A DNA stretch of 64,000 nucleotides from Glaciimonas immobilis (GCF_011947285.1 NZ_JAAOZT010000001.1:248001-312000); one strand, 5' to 3'; positions 17,726 to 28,317 are shown, counted from the first letter of the stretch. Made by a program: numbers and translations. The notes: generated from the sequence alone by a model not told the origin.

Positions 17726-17985
17726 AATAATTGGCTCAGTTATGGCTGAAGAAGGACGATAAATAAGGTGGCTAAATAAGGTGGCTAAAAAGTAGTAAAG
17801 TAGCGCCAGAGTTAGAAAGCGTAAAAATCTATTTTTCGATGCGCGCTAACACCAACCACCGATGTAAAGGTGATTCCTCTCAGGCGGCCTGAGGATTATT
17901 TCACCGCCGATATCTGTTGTCAGCAGCGTCAGAGAGTTGATGGGAGAGACTTGATCGCGTTGCGTTTGTAAACGGTGCGATCAAA

Positions 17986-18690
17986 TTACTCGGCGGCGCG
18001 GGTGCAGGCCACCATATAGTTGACGCTGATGTCTTGATTAAGAGAATAGATACGGGTGATAGGGTTGTAAGTCATGCCTTTGAGACTATCCACGGTCAGT
18101 CCGACGTTACGCGCAAATTGCGATAATTCGGCAGGCGTAATGAATTTTGCGTAGTCATGCGTCCCTTTGGGCAGTAATCGCAGCATATACTCCGCGCCCA
18201 GAATGGCGAACAGATACGCTTTTGGATTACGGTTCAGGGTGGAAAAAAAGACTTTTCCACCGGGCTTTACTAGCGTGGCGCACGCGCGAACAATAGAGGC
18301 AGGGTTGGGGACATGTTCCAGCATTTCCATGCAGGTAACAATATCAAATTGACCGTTTTCACGGATTGCCAGGTCTTCGGCAGAGATTTTTTCATAATGG
18401 ACCTGAACGCTGGATTCCAGTCCGTGCAAATCTGCTACTTTCAGGGCTTTCTCGGATAAATCGATACCTGTTACGATAGCGCCTTTTTTTGCCATTGATT
18501 CAGCCAAAATGCCGCCCCCGCAGCCGATATCCACCACTTTTTTACCGGCAAGGGGCGCGCGGGCATTGATCCATTCAAGGCGGAGTGGATTGATTTCATG
18601 CAAAGGGCGAAACTCTGCATTAGGATCCCACCAACGGTGTGCGAGATCACTGAATTTTTGGACTTCTGATGGGTCAACGTTCATATTCAT
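17986..18690 (-). CDS. ubiG: Ubiquinone biosynthesis O-methyltransferase UbiG
   Basis: A 234-aa class I SAM methyltransferase that performs both O-methylations of ubiquinone synthesis. The start [13 protein letters not shown] at ATG 18690 matches the family N-terminus; the frame is open to 18828 but the extra codons look non-coding. The SAM motif [16 protein letters not shown] lies at about residues 50-65, followed by GIDLSEKAL and the post-motif [11 protein letters not shown]. The end YMVACTRA is typical. Upstream of gph, and in many relatives directly after ompA; here a c-di-GMP gene lies between. Confidence 0.95.
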   Translation of the reverse strand: MNMNVDPSEVQKFSDLAHRWWDPNAEFRPLHEINPLRLEWINARAPLAGKKVVDIGCGGGILAESMAKKGAIVTGIDLSEKALKVADLHGLESSVQVHYEKISAEDLAIRENGQFDIVTCMEMLEHVPNPASIVRACATLVKPGGKVFFSTLNRNPKAYLFAILGAEYMLRLLPKGTHDYAKFITPAELSQFARNVGLTVDSLKGMTYNPITRIYSLNQDISVNYMVACTRAAE

Positions 18691-18828
18691 TATGATAGCC
18701 GGAAATCTCAACTTTGCGGACATCCTTTTAGCCAGCAAGCGGATGACTTTAGTTTTCTGGTAACGGCGGTGCAATCTTGTAGGTTGTGATTCGTCGGTAA
18801 GGGTAGTATCGCCGCACGTCAGTGTCAC

Positions 18829-19289
18829 ATGTAGTTATCATCGGCTTAGTCACCATCCGTTTTACTTAAATCCATCCATTGACTGACTTCAGCGAGTCAA
18901 TTGCGCATTTACGCCTTAGCATCAATCAATAGTTTCAAGCGTTGAACAAATTCATGCTGTTATTAGGTAATAGGCCCCAGGCGTCACAGTTGGGTCATAA
19001 ATTTCGACCATACTTATATTTGGTAAAGGTTAAGTTTACACGACTCCTGAAACACAAAAAATTAAGGGAGCTTCTATGACCTTCCGCTTGCTTTCAGCCT
19101 TCCAATTTTTCGCCAGGTTGGAAAATTATCCATAATGCGTTTTCTGCGCCTTTGGAGTGCCTGCCATTTTGTTGGACGATGAGTTAGCAATCGTCGGCAC
19201 CAATCGCAGTCAGGGCGCAGCGTTGACGCAGTGGACTAAGCGTAAGACACGCCAATGTCGCACTGGCTGCGATTCTTTTCAGGGCAACA
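18829..19289. promoter_or_regulatory. Divergent control region between ubiG and the EAL/GGDEF gene
   Basis: A 460-bp region that must hold promoters for both genes. A 19-codon ORF (ATG 19076 to TAA 19135) preceded by AAGGGAG sits inside it and could be a leader peptide. No clear -35/-10 pair is proposed. Confidence 0.35.
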
Positions 19290-21104
19290 ATGATTGATGT
19301 TACGCCAGATATTCCAAATAATGAGAGCAGCATGTTACTGGCACATCTTCAGGAAATTCTCGTAAAACGCCAGCTGAGCGCTATATTTCAACCGATTGCC
19401 GGCATGCAGAGTGGCGTGATTCTTGGTTACGAAGGATTAATTCGTGGCCCTTCGGACAGTCTTCTGCACTCCCCAATGAGTCTGTTCAAGGTCGCAAAAG
19501 AAAACAATTTCACCGTTGAACTTGAGCATCTCTGTCGGCGCGTGGTGCTGGAGCGCTTTGCAGAGTTGCAATTGCCCGGTAAGCTGTTTTTAAATATCAG
19601 TCCGGAAGCGCTATTGCAACCCGACGCACAGCACAGCAAAACTCTGGAGTATATTCAGCGTAAAGGTCTTAGCCCGGACCGGGTCGTCATAGAGCTAACT
19701 GAAAGTCTTCCTACCATTGATTATCAGTTGCTGCGGGAAGCGGCCATTCTTTATCGTTTAATGGGGTTCCAGATCGCGATTGATGATCTTGGCGAAGGAT
19801 TTTCTAGTTTGCGGCTGTGGTCAGAGCTGCGGCCAGAATACGTCAAAATTGACATGCATTTCATTCAGGGTATTAACCTTGATCCGGTGAAGTTACAATT
19901 CGTTCGTTCGATTCAAGAGATCGCGAATAAATCGGGCGCAGTGGTGATCGCCGAAGGCATCGAAACCCAGGCAGAGTTGTTGTTGGTTCGTGATCTGGGT
20001 ATTGCCTACGGTCAGGGCTATCACATAGCGCGTCCCAAAGAATACCCGGCGAGGTCACTTTCGACTCTAGTGGTCCAGGACCTCCGCCGCAACCTCAGCA
20101 CCTCACCTCTCCCAAGGCTGGCGATTAAAAAAAACACGGTGACCGCATTCAAGTTGATGCTTACCGTTCCAATCGTTACGCCAACAATGCACAATAACCA
20201 GGTGTATGACATATTTGTCAACGATCCTGACTTGCAAACCGTTCCGGTAGTGGAGAATGGGAAGCCGCTTGGGTTGATTACGCGGGCTAACCTGATCGAC
20301 CGTTTCGCACGGCCGTACTTACGCGAGTTGCATGGAAAAAAAGCGTGTACGTTGTTCATGGATTCAAATCCGATGATTACCGATAAAGACACTAGTCTTC
20401 AGGAGCTTAGTCAGGCCATCGTAGACGCAGATCGCCACCATTTATTTAATGGATTCATTATTACTGCGTACGGGCAATATCTCGGTATGGGTACAGGACA
20501 CGATTTGATGCGGGAAATTACACAGATGCAAATCTGTGCCGCCAGTTATGCCAATCCTTTGACGCTCCTGCCGGGTAACGTGCCCATTAACGAACATATC
20601 GATTATCTGTTGCAGAGTGGGGTTCAATTTCATGCTTGTTATGTCGATCTGGATCATTTCAAACCGTTCAACGATGCTTACGGGTATCGAAAGGGTGACG
20701 ATATAATCCAGTTGATCGGTACGACACTTATCAAAAACTGCGATCCGGATCGCGATTTTATTGGTCATATCGGCGGTGATGATTTTATTCTTCTATTTCA
20801 GAGCGAGGATTGGGAGCAGCGTTGTCAAGCGATATTGGCGACCTTTGGTGCCGCCATTCCGGTCCATTACGATGCAGATGATGGTGAACGTGGTGGTTTT
20901 TACAGTGAGGACAGGCGTGGGAATAAAGTATTTTATGCGTTAGTCAGCGTGTCACTCGGCGTAGTGAAGGTTCAGCCGGGACAATACTATTCGCACCACC
21001 AGATTGCAACCGCGGCGGCCGAAGCAAAAAAGCGGGCTAAAAAAATTGCGGGAAATAGTTTGTTTATTGATCGACGCCAAGAGCCGCAATTGGCCATCGC
21101 TTAA
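19290..21104 (+). CDS. EAL-CBS-GGDEF cyclic-di-GMP protein
   Basis: A 604-aa cytosolic protein. Residues about 15-265 form an EAL phosphodiesterase domain, with YEGLIRG (EGL in place of EAL), LNISPEA, ELTES, DDLGEGFSS, YVKID and AEGIET. All the acidic and Lys catalytic positions are kept, so it is probably active. Residues about 275-410 look like a CBS-domain pair that could bind adenine nucleotides. Residues about 430-590 form a GGDEF domain with GGDDF in the active loop, a conservative change compatible with cyclase activity. No RxxD inhibitory site is seen in front. No membrane segments. It lies between ubiG and ompA and faces its own promoter region. Confidence 0.9.
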   Translation: MIDVTPDIPNNESSMLLAHLQEILVKRQLSAIFQPIAGMQSGVILGYEGLIRGPSDSLLHSPMSLFKVAKENNFTVELEHLCRRVVLERFAELQLPGKLFLNISPEALLQPDAQHSKTLEYIQRKGLSPDRVVIELTESLPTIDYQLLREAAILYRLMGFQIAIDDLGEGFSSLRLWSELRPEYVKIDMHFIQGINLDPVKLQFVRSIQEIANKSGAVVIAEGIETQAELLLVRDLGIAYGQGYHIARPKEYPARSLSTLVVQDLRRNLSTSPLPRLAIKKNTVTAFKLMLTVPIVTPTMHNNQVYDIFVNDPDLQTVPVVENGKPLGLITRANLIDRFARPYLRELHGKKACTLFMDSNPMITDKDTSLQELSQAIVDADRHHLFNGFIITAYGQYLGMGTGHDLMREITQMQICAASYANPLTLLPGNVPINEHIDYLLQSGVQFHACYVDLDHFKPFNDAYGYRKGDDIIQLIGTTLIKNCDPDRDFIGHIGGDDFILLFQSEDWEQRCQAILATFGAAIPVHYDADDGERGGFYSEDRRGNKVFYALVSVSLGVVKVQPGQYYSHHQIATAAAEAKKRAKKIAGNSLFIDRRQEPQLAIA

Positions 21105-21374
21105 AAGCAGGCTGGCGTGGCTTGCCTGTCAGAAACGCATGTCGGCCGTTTTGGAAAATAAACCGAGTGTTTTAATTGCGCAGCGCCAGTAAATTGCGGC
21201 AACTTAACGTGATCGACAGGTCATTGTCGCTATCCGCAGAGCGACTTGGCAATGATTTCGATGCGTCTATGCCTTACTGAGTAACCGGGATGAAATCTCC
21301 GTTTCACCTTTTTTTCGCTAATTTTTAAGTATCGTCCAGCATCGCCTAATTCGCGGCATACAATAATCCAGACG

Positions 21375-21398
21375 AAAAAAAACCCCGCCGAAGCAGGG
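21375..21398 (-). terminator. Intrinsic terminator of ompA
   Basis: On the minus strand CCCTGC-TTCG-GCGGGG (one mismatch in the stem) is followed by eight T residues, 22 bp after the ompA stop. Confidence 0.9.
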
Positions 21399-21419
21399 CT
21401 TTTATCGAGTCTGAATCGA

Positions 21420-22058
21420 TTACTTGGATGTACCAACTACTTCGATTTCAACGCGACGGTTTTTAGCGCGACCAGCAGCGGTCTTGTTATCAGCGACCGG
21501 TTGTGACTTGCCTTTACCTTCAGTGTAAACACGATTTGATTCAATACCTTTGTGAACCAAATATGCTTTAACAGCTTCAGCACGACGGATCGACAGTTTT
21601 TGGTTGTAAGCAACCGAGCCGATTGAGTCAGTGTGACCAACAGCGATGATGACTTCCAGGTTCAACTCACCCAGTTTTGAAGTCAGGTCATCCAGTTTAG
21701 CTTTGCCTTCTGGCTTCAGGACAGCTTTGTCGAAGTCAAAGAATGCATCAGCAGCGAAAGTAACTTTTTGCGAAGTTGGGGCAACAGCAACTGGTGCAAC
21801 TGGTGCAGGAGGAGCAACCGGTGGAGGCGGCGGTGCAGCTTGCGCTAATTCACCATCGCAACCTGGTACTGAATCAGCAGGTGTCCAGTAGCCAGTGTGC
21901 CAGCACAGACCGTACGGATCACGTGCGATAGTGCCACGGACGTCTTGTACGTAAGCACTCGTAGGAGTTTTTGCCTGGATATCTTTTATTTCCTGCGCGG
22001 AGGCAGTCAGTGCGACGACTGCGGACGCAGCGAAGACGAGTTTTGCTAATTTATTCAT
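21420..22058 (-). CDS. ompA: OmpA-family outer membrane protein
   Basis: A 212-aa protein. Signal peptide residues 1-21 (LVFAASAVVALTASA). A short N-terminal region (22-70, with a Cys pair CWHTGYWTPADSVPGC) replaces the usual 8-stranded barrel. A Pro/Ala hinge (75-95) leads to the OmpA_C peptidoglycan-binding domain (about 100-208) with FFDFDKAVLKPEG, VGHTDSIGS, YNQKLSIRRAEAV and KNRRVEIEV. This barrel-less form is common in betaproteobacteria. Probably abundant: strong terminator and a clean A/G-rich ribosome-binding site (GAGAGGAG) in front of the ATG. Confidence 0.92.
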   Translation of the reverse strand: MNKLAKLVFAASAVVALTASAQEIKDIQAKTPTSAYVQDVRGTIARDPYGLCWHTGYWTPADSVPGCDGELAQAAPPPPPVAPPAPVAPVAVAPTSQKVTFAADAFFDFDKAVLKPEGKAKLDDLTSKLGELNLEVIIAVGHTDSIGSVAYNQKLSIRRAEAVKAYLVHKGIESNRVYTEGKGKSQPVADNKTAAGRAKNRRVEIEVVGTSK

Positions 22059-22843
22059 GTTTCTCCTCTCGGTTGAGATATCCGCAGATTAACTGCGCAA
22101 CTAATATACGACATCAAAAATTGGATAATACCACGTGATTCGAGCCGTTCCATATGAAATTGGCTACATGGAATGTACTAGGCATCATTCTGCCACAGGC
22201 TTCTGGCGGTAGCTAAGTATGGCAAAAGCAACCGCCACGTTTTTCTCACTTCGTTGTTTTCTTACAACGTAACAATTTGAAAACATCTCTGCGGACATCA
22301 TCATATATTGGTTTCGGGAACTATACGAATTATTTGTTTTGAAGCATTTTTTTTACGTGACCGTGAGGGCAGGCAGATCAGCACTGAAGCAAGCGATTAA
22401 TTTCTTGCAGAGCTGTTAATTGCTGGAAAGCCAACCCTCGGGTACTTTCTCTGCTCCGCTCACGTTTACTGCGATGGTGATTCCCTGCGTTTTTGGAAAA
22501 GCCGAAGAATCACCGCCTCGTGCTAAAATCATGGGTCTTAATGTGACCTTTAGCTGCATTTTCGGCAGACCTTGATGATCGATGGTGTTTTTTAGTAGTT
22601 TGTCGATGTGGTCGTTGGTTGTTAAAAATAGACGTGCTTTAGAAGCGTAGCGAGCAGGTTCCGAAAAACAGACTTCCTTCGGAGCATCAGCGCGCGTCGT
22701 GAAGGCAAGGCGCACAGGGTACCCAAACCGGAGCAACCGGAATGCGTCGCGCAGCAGGTTCCGAAGGAAGTCCAATGAAAGCCAGACCAGGGCTAGCCGT
22801 ACCCCTGATCAATCAACCTAAGTAAAGACTCGCCGACTCGCCA
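22059..22843. other. Long intergenic region ompA-gyrA with repeats
   Basis: 785 bp between the divergent ompA and gyrA genes. A 119-codon frame on the minus strand (22416-22775) is open, but its sequence shows no domain and overlaps repeats, so I do not call it. The part near gyrA carries a 13-bp direct repeat spaced by exactly 100 bp (22653 and 22753) and a 13-bp inverted repeat. Confidence 0.4.
22653..22772. repeat. Paired direct and inverted repeats upstream of gyrA
   Basis: AGCAGGTTCCGAA occurs at 22653-22665 and 22753-22765. GACTTCCTTCGGA at 22671-22683 is the exact inverse of TCCGAAGGAAGTC at 22760-22772. The inverted pair could form a long-loop hairpin about 70 bp before the gyrA start. 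Confidence 0.7.
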
Positions 22844-25591
22844 ATGGATCAATTCGCTAAAGAAACAATACCGATTTCCCTCGAAGAAGAAATGCGCAAG
22901 AGTTACCTGGATTACGCGATGAGCGTGATCGTGGGCCGTGCGCTGCCCGATGTGCGCGACGGCCTCAAACCGGTGCATCGTAGGGTCTTGTTTGCCATGC
23001 ATGAAATGAATAATGTCTGGAATCGCCCATACGTCAAATGTGCACGTGTGGTGGGTGAAGTGATGGGTAAATATCACCCGCATGGTGACCAATCGATTTA
23101 CGACACGCTGGTACGGATGGCGCAAAACTTCTCGCTGCGTTATATGCTGGTCGACGGCCAGGGCAATTTTGGCTCGATTGACGGCGATGGCGCTGCCGCG
23201 ATGCGTTACACCGAGTGCCGACTAGATAAAATTGCCAGCGAAATTCTAGCGGATATCGATAAAGATACTGTTGATTTCGTGCCCAATTATGACGGTAAGG
23301 AAAAAGAACCGTCGGTACTGCCGACCCGAATTCCTAATTTGCTGATCAACGGTTCGTCGGGTATTGCCGTCGGTATGGCGACCAATATTCCGCCGCACAA
23401 CATTACTGAAGTCATCAATGGCGCGCTGCACGTTTTGCGCAATCCTGGTGCAACGATCGATGAGTTGATTGAAATAATTCCAGCGCCGGATTTCCCGACT
23501 GCCGGTATCATTTATGGCGTCTCTGGCGTCCGTGACGGCTATCGCACTGGTCGTGGCCGGGTTGTGATGCGCGCCAAGACCCACTTCGAAGAATACGGTC
23601 GCGAGGGGCGCACCGCCATCATTATCGATGAATTGCCGTATCAGGTGAACAAGAAGGCGTTGCTGGAACGCATCGCCGAATTGGTCCGCGACAAAAAGCT
23701 CGAAGGTATTTCTGATCTGCGTGACGAGTCCGACAAGTCGGGTATGCGCGTTGTGATCGAACTCAAGCGCGGTGAAGTCGCCGAAGTCGTACTGAATAAT
23801 CTGTACAAGCAAACGCAGTTGCAGGATACGTTCGGTATGAACATGGTTGCCCTCGTAGACGGTCAGCCCAAGTTGCTAAACCTGAAGCAAATGCTTGAGT
23901 GCTTCTTGTCGCACCGCCGCGAAGTCGTCACGCGTCGCACCGTGTTTGAACTGCGCAAGGCCCGCGAACGTGGTCACGTGCTGGAAGGTCTGGCGGTTGC
24001 GCTCGCTAACATTGATGACTTCATTGCCATCATTAAAGCCGCGCCGACACCACCGGTGGCGAAAGCTGGTCTTATGCAGCGTTCGTGGGACTCTTCCGTT
24101 GTGCGCGATATGCTGCAACGTACCGGCGCAGAAAACACCGCCGGTATCAATGCTTTCCGTCCAGAAAACTTGCCACTGCATTACGGTATCCAGTCTGATG
24201 GTCTGTACAAACTGTCGGATGATCAGGCGCAAGAAATTTTGCAAATGCGTTTGCAACGTTTGACTGGACTGGAGCAAGACAAGATTGTTAACGAGTACAA
24301 AGACGTGATGGTGACCATCGCTGACCTGCTCGATATTCTGGCTAACCCAGAGCGCGTCACCGTCATCATTACCGATGAAATGAACGCCGCCAAAAACGAA
24401 TACGGCATCGGCAACAAAGATGAGCGTCGTTCGCAGATTGAGTTGAATCCAACCGATCTTGGCACGGAAGATCTCATTACGCCGCAAGACATGGTGGTGA
24501 CGTTGTCGCACACCGGCTATATGAAATCGCAGCCGGTTTCCGAGTATCGTGCGCAAAAGCGCGGCGGTCGCGGCAAACAGGCGATGGCGACGAAAGAAGA
24601 CGACTGGATTGACCAGTTGTTCGTCGGCAATACGCACGATTACATCCTGTGCTTTAGTAACCGGGGTCGCTTGTACTGGTTGAAGATTTGGGAAGTCCCA
24701 CAAGGTTCGCGTAATTCACGTGGTAAGCCAATTGTAAATATGTTCCCGTTGCAAGATGGCGAAAAAATTACCGTGGTGTTGCCGTTGTCGGGCGACAACC
24801 GCACGTTCCCTGAAGATCGTTACATCTTTATGTCGACTAGTTTAGGTACGGTCAAAAAGACACCTTTGTCCGACTTTAGCAATCCACGTAAAGCCGGGAT
24901 TATTGCTGTCGATCTGGACGACGGTGACTTCCTGATCGGTGCAGCGCTAACCGACGGTCAGCATGATGTTATGTTGTTCTCGGATTCTGGCAAAGCAGTA
25001 CGTTTTGATGAAAACGATGTCCGTCCGATGGGACGTACCGCTCGCGGTGTCCGTGGTATGAATCTGGAAGACGGTCAGCAAGTCATCGCATTGCTGGTGG
25101 CCGAAAACGAACAACAATCCGTCTTGACGGCGACCGAAAACGGTTACGGCAAACGTACGCCTATCACTGAATACACGCGTCATGGTCGTGGTACCAAGGG
25201 AATGATCGCGATTCAGACCAGCGAGCGTAACGGTAAAGTCGTTGCCGCCACGCTGGTTGAGCCTAGCGACGAAATCATCCTTATTACTACGGGCGGTGTA
25301 TTAATTCGTACGCGGGTAGCTGAGATCCGTGAAATGGGCCGGGCCACGCAAGGTGTTACGTTGATCGCAGTCGAAGACGGGACCAAGTTGAGCGGCTTGC
25401 AACGCGTGATGGAAAGCGACGTCGAAGAAGTGCTTACGGAAGACGGCGCAGTTACCGATCCTTCGGCGAGCGCTGCGCCGAATGGCGCCGATGGTGCTGA
25501 CAGTGCCGATGGTGCCGTTGATAATGGCAATGGTTCAGCTAACGACGACGCTGCAGCAGACGACGAAAGCGGTCCTGCCGACGCAGAATAA
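22844..25591 (+). CDS. gyrA: DNA gyrase subunit A
   Basis: A 915-aa gyrase A, the breakage-reunion subunit that introduces negative supercoils with GyrB. Catalytic Tyr122 lies in AAAMRYTE, after the winged-helix DNA-binding domain. The quinolone-resistance region reads [12 protein letters not shown], so position 83 is Gln and 84 Ser (E. coli Ser83, Ala84), while Asp87 is kept. The C-terminal beta-pinwheel carries the GyrA box-like segment QKRGGRGKQ (about residue 567-575), which identifies gyrase rather than ParC. The last 50 residues are an Asp/Ala/Gly-rich acidic tail. It leads the gyrA-serC-pheA-hisC-tyrA-aroA group. Confidence 0.97.
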   Translation: MDQFAKETIPISLEEEMRKSYLDYAMSVIVGRALPDVRDGLKPVHRRVLFAMHEMNNVWNRPYVKCARVVGEVMGKYHPHGDQSIYDTLVRMAQNFSLRYMLVDGQGNFGSIDGDGAAAMRYTECRLDKIASEILADIDKDTVDFVPNYDGKEKEPSVLPTRIPNLLINGSSGIAVGMATNIPPHNITEVINGALHVLRNPGATIDELIEIIPAPDFPTAGIIYGVSGVRDGYRTGRGRVVMRAKTHFEEYGREGRTAIIIDELPYQVNKKALLERIAELVRDKKLEGISDLRDESDKSGMRVVIELKRGEVAEVVLNNLYKQTQLQDTFGMNMVALVDGQPKLLNLKQMLECFLSHRREVVTRRTVFELRKARERGHVLEGLAVALANIDDFIAIIKAAPTPPVAKAGLMQRSWDSSVVRDMLQRTGAENTAGINAFRPENLPLHYGIQSDGLYKLSDDQAQEILQMRLQRLTGLEQDKIVNEYKDVMVTIADLLDILANPERVTVIITDEMNAAKNEYGIGNKDERRSQIELNPTDLGTEDLITPQDMVVTLSHTGYMKSQPVSEYRAQKRGGRGKQAMATKEDDWIDQLFVGNTHDYILCFSNRGRLYWLKIWEVPQGSRNSRGKPIVNMFPLQDGEKITVVLPLSGDNRTFPEDRYIFMSTSLGTVKKTPLSDFSNPRKAGIIAVDLDDGDFLIGAALTDGQHDVMLFSDSGKAVRFDENDVRPMGRTARGVRGMNLEDGQQVIALLVAENEQQSVLTATENGYGKRTPITEYTRHGRGTKGMIAIQTSERNGKVVAATLVEPSDEIILITTGGVLIRTRVAEIREMGRATQGVTLIAVEDGTKLSGLQRVMESDVEEVLTEDGAVTDPSASAAPNGADGADSADGAVDNGNGSANDDAAADDESGPADAE

Positions 25592-25648
25592 GTAGATACA
25601 TGTGTCTGGTCAGATACTGAAAAGTGTCAGATCCGCTCGCGAGGAAAA

Positions 25649-25686
25649 TTGGTCAGGTAGCAGAGGTAATCCTGCTACCTGACCAA
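25649..25686. terminator. 15-bp perfect hairpin between gyrA and serC
   Basis: TTGGTCAGGTAGCAG and CTGCTACCTGACCAA form a perfect 15-bp stem with an 8-nt loop, 57 bp after gyrA. No U-run follows, so it may be an RNA-stabilising or attenuating structure rather than a simple terminator. Confidence 0.65.
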
Positions 25687-25849
25687 ATGTTTGTTCAGCG
25701 TATGTTTTATTATGCAATGTTGCGTTATTGCATTGTGTTGCAAGGTATTGCATTGGATTATGTCGCTGATATGCTTTCGTTTCAGCCACTGTTCCGACTA
25801 TTAGTTCTCAACATTCTGCTGTCTCCGGTTTCAATTGAAGAGTGTCAAC

Positions 25850-26962
25850 ATGTCCATTTATAATTTTTCCGCTGGTCCTGCGGTACTGCCAAAAGAAGTG
25901 TTGCAACAAGCTGCGTCCGAAATGCTGGACTGGCACGGTTGCGGCATGTCGGTGATGGAAATGAGCCATCGTGGCAGTGAATTCATGTCAATACTTGCGG
26001 CTGCACAACGGGATTTTCGCGAACTGCTCGCCATCCCGGTTAATTATAAAGTGTTGTTTGTACAGGGCGGGGCAATTGCGGAAAATGCTATCGTTCCTCT
26101 GAATCTGGCGGCCCGTCTGAGTGTGGACAAGTCGTTCGGTGGAGTCGCCGATTACATCAACACCGGGTCCTGGTCGACCAAGTCAATCAAAGAAGCAAAA
26201 CGTTATTGCGAGGTCAACGTCGCCGCTACTTCTGAGGCGCAGCACTTCGCGCAAATTCCGTCCCGCGCAGATTGGACGCTATCAAAGAACGCGGCCTACG
26301 TACATATTTGCACTAACGAAACAATCGACGGCGTTGAGTATCAATATACGCCTGACGTCGCCGCAGACACTAACGGCGCACCAGTAGTTGCGGATATGTC
26401 ATCGCACATCTTGTCGCGTGCGGTGGATGTGTCGCAATATGGGGTCATTTACGCTGGCGCGCAAAAAAACATAGGCCCGGCAGGCTTGACGATACTCATC
26501 GTGCGCGATGACTTGCTCGGTCATGCGATGCCGGGTTGTCCATCTGCATTCGACTGGAAAATCATCGCCGACAACGATTCCATGTACAACACGCCGCCAA
26601 CCTACGCGATATATATCGCCGGTCTGGTGTTTCAATGGCTTAAGCGCCAAGGTGGCGTGGTCGCAATCGAGCAACGCAATATCGCCAAGGCGGCATTGTT
26701 GTATGACTATTTGGATTCGACCGATTTTTATCTGACCAAAATCGCCGCCGACTGCCGCTCGCGCATGAACGTCCCCTTCTTTTTACAGGACGAAACGCGG
26801 AACGAAGCGTTTCTGGCAGGTGCCAAACAACAAGGCCTGCTGCAACTGAAAGGCCATAAATCAGTCGGCGGCATGCGTGCATCAATTTATAACGCCATGC
26901 CCCATGAGGGTGTAGAGACGTTAGTTGTTTATATGAAAGAGTTTGAAAAGCGCCACGGTTGA
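25850..26962 (+). CDS. serC: Phosphoserine aminotransferase
   Basis: A 370-aa PLP enzyme (class V aminotransferase) that makes 3-phosphoserine for serine synthesis and acts in PLP synthesis. Start [14 protein letters not shown] at ATG 25850 matches the family; the frame is open 15 nt further up. The N-terminal SHRGSEF, the substrate-binding region and the PLP-Lys in [13 protein letters not shown] (about residue 199) are intact; [16 protein letters not shown] closes the protein. The stop codon falls in a 16-bp tandem duplication (26955-26986). Co-directional with gyrA and pheA. Confidence 0.96.
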   Translation: MSIYNFSAGPAVLPKEVLQQAASEMLDWHGCGMSVMEMSHRGSEFMSILAAAQRDFRELLAIPVNYKVLFVQGGAIAENAIVPLNLAARLSVDKSFGGVADYINTGSWSTKSIKEAKRYCEVNVAATSEAQHFAQIPSRADWTLSKNAAYVHICTNETIDGVEYQYTPDVAADTNGAPVVADMSSHILSRAVDVSQYGVIYAGAQKNIGPAGLTILIVRDDLLGHAMPGCPSAFDWKIIADNDSMYNTPPTYAIYIAGLVFQWLKRQGGVVAIEQRNIAKAALLYDYLDSTDFYLTKIAADCRSRMNVPFFLQDETRNEAFLAGAKQQGLLQLKGHKSVGGMRASIYNAMPHEGVETLVVYMKEFEKRHG

Positions 26963-26986
26963 TGTATTAGACGGTTGATGTATCAA
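26955..26986 (+). repeat. 16-bp tandem duplication at the serC stop codon
   Basis: CGGTTGATGTATTAG is followed immediately by CGGTTGATGTATCAA (period 16). The first copy carries the serC stop codon TGA. Confidence 0.6.
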
Positions 26987-27057
26987 TTAGGTAAGCTAGT
27001 CGGGCAAGCAAATTGCCTCAAGCAACAAGTAGTAAAGAAAGCGATGCGATCAACATC

Positions 27058-28131
27058 ATGAGCCAAGAAAAACTTCTACCGTTACGTCACAAAATTGACG
27101 ATATAGACGCACAAATTCTGGTGCTGCTTAACCAGCGTGCGCAAGTAGCGCAAGAAGTGGGTCACGTCAAAGCGGAAACCAACGCGCCCGTTTTTAGACC
27201 GGAGCGCGAAGCGCAGGTGTTACGGAGCGTCGCCGATCGCAATCCCGGCCCTTTGCAATCCGTTGATGTACAAACTATATTCCGTGAAATTATGTCGGCG
27301 TGCCGGGCGCTGGAAAAACGGGTGACCGTCGCTTATCTTGGCCCCGCGGGCACTTTCAGCGAGCACGCTGTATACCAACAGTTTGGTCATGCAGTTGAGG
27401 GACTGCCGTGCGCATCAATCGACGAAGTATTTCGTGCGGCAGAGGCGGGAACCGCAGATTTTGGCGTCGTACCGATAGAGAACTCGTCGGAAGGCGTGAT
27501 CAATCGGACGCTGGATTTACTGCTGCAAACGACCTTGCGGATCAGTGGCGAAGTGGCGATTCCGGTGCACCACAGCTTGATGACTAAGGATGGGACGACC
27601 GATCGCGTTACCCGAATTTGTGCGCACTCGCAGGCCTTGGCACAATGCAGCGCATGGCTTAATCAGCATTATCCTAATATCGAGCGCCAGGCTGTTGCCT
27701 CTAACGCGGAAGCCGCGCGGATGGCCGGTGAAGATCCGACGGTCGCGAGCATTGCCGGTGAGCAGGCCGCGCAGACTTACGGATTACAAATTGTCAGCGC
27801 CCATATTCAAGACGATCCACACAATCGCACCCGCTTTGCGGTAGTGGGTCGGCTCCAGACCACGCCGAGCGGTAAAGATCAGACTTCACTCGTATTATCA
27901 GTGCCGAACAAAGCCGGTGCCGTGTATAGCCTGTTGTCGCCCCTTGCCAGCCACGGCGTTTCAATGAGCCGGTTTGAATCGCGGCCCGCGCGCATGGGGG
28001 CCTGGGAGTATTATTTTTACGTCGACGTTGAAGGTCACGAGATGGATGAAAAAGTTGCCAGGGCCTTGGAGGAACTCAAGCAAAATGCGGCGTTCTTCAA
28101 ATTGCTCGGCTCCTATCCGCTTAGCCTTTAA
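27058..28131 (+). CDS. pheA: Chorismate mutase / prephenate dehydratase (P-protein)
   Basis: A 357-aa bifunctional enzyme converting chorismate to prephenate and then phenylpyruvate. Residues about 1-90 are an AroQ chorismate mutase (LRHKIDDIDAQILVLLNQRA). Residues about 95-270 are the dehydratase (TVAYLGPAGTFSEHA, PIENSSEGVINRTLD and the NRTRFAVV motif). Residues about 278-355 are an ACT domain with SRFESRPAR, the Phe feedback site. Start ATG 27058 is preferred over the TTG at 27013 because MSQEKLLPLR matches the family beginning. Confidence 0.95.
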   Translation: MSQEKLLPLRHKIDDIDAQILVLLNQRAQVAQEVGHVKAETNAPVFRPEREAQVLRSVADRNPGPLQSVDVQTIFREIMSACRALEKRVTVAYLGPAGTFSEHAVYQQFGHAVEGLPCASIDEVFRAAEAGTADFGVVPIENSSEGVINRTLDLLLQTTLRISGEVAIPVHHSLMTKDGTTDRVTRICAHSQALAQCSAWLNQHYPNIERQAVASNAEAARMAGEDPTVASIAGEQAAQTYGLQIVSAHIQDDPHNRTRFAVVGRLQTTPSGKDQTSLVLSVPNKAGAVYSLLSPLASHGVSMSRFESRPARMGAWEYYFYVDVEGHEMDEKVARALEELKQNAAFFKLLGSYPLSL

Positions 28132-28317
28132 TGCATCAGATTTTGTGCGTGCGGGGTAATTGTTTGGATGCAATGCGCGCGCATGCAATGGATTTCTGTG
28201 CCGAAGTCTTGCTCCAGATGAGCGTTTAATCCGCTGTCTTTAGGTGACGAAGTCATTTACCTGAGGCCACGGCAAAACCAACAAAATTTTTCTTCATATT
28301 TTTATAGAAAGCGCACG

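Noticed and set aside
22416-22775. 119-codon ORF on the minus strand upstream of gyrA
   Set aside because: No domain, no ribosome-binding site, and part of it is made of direct and inverted repeats.
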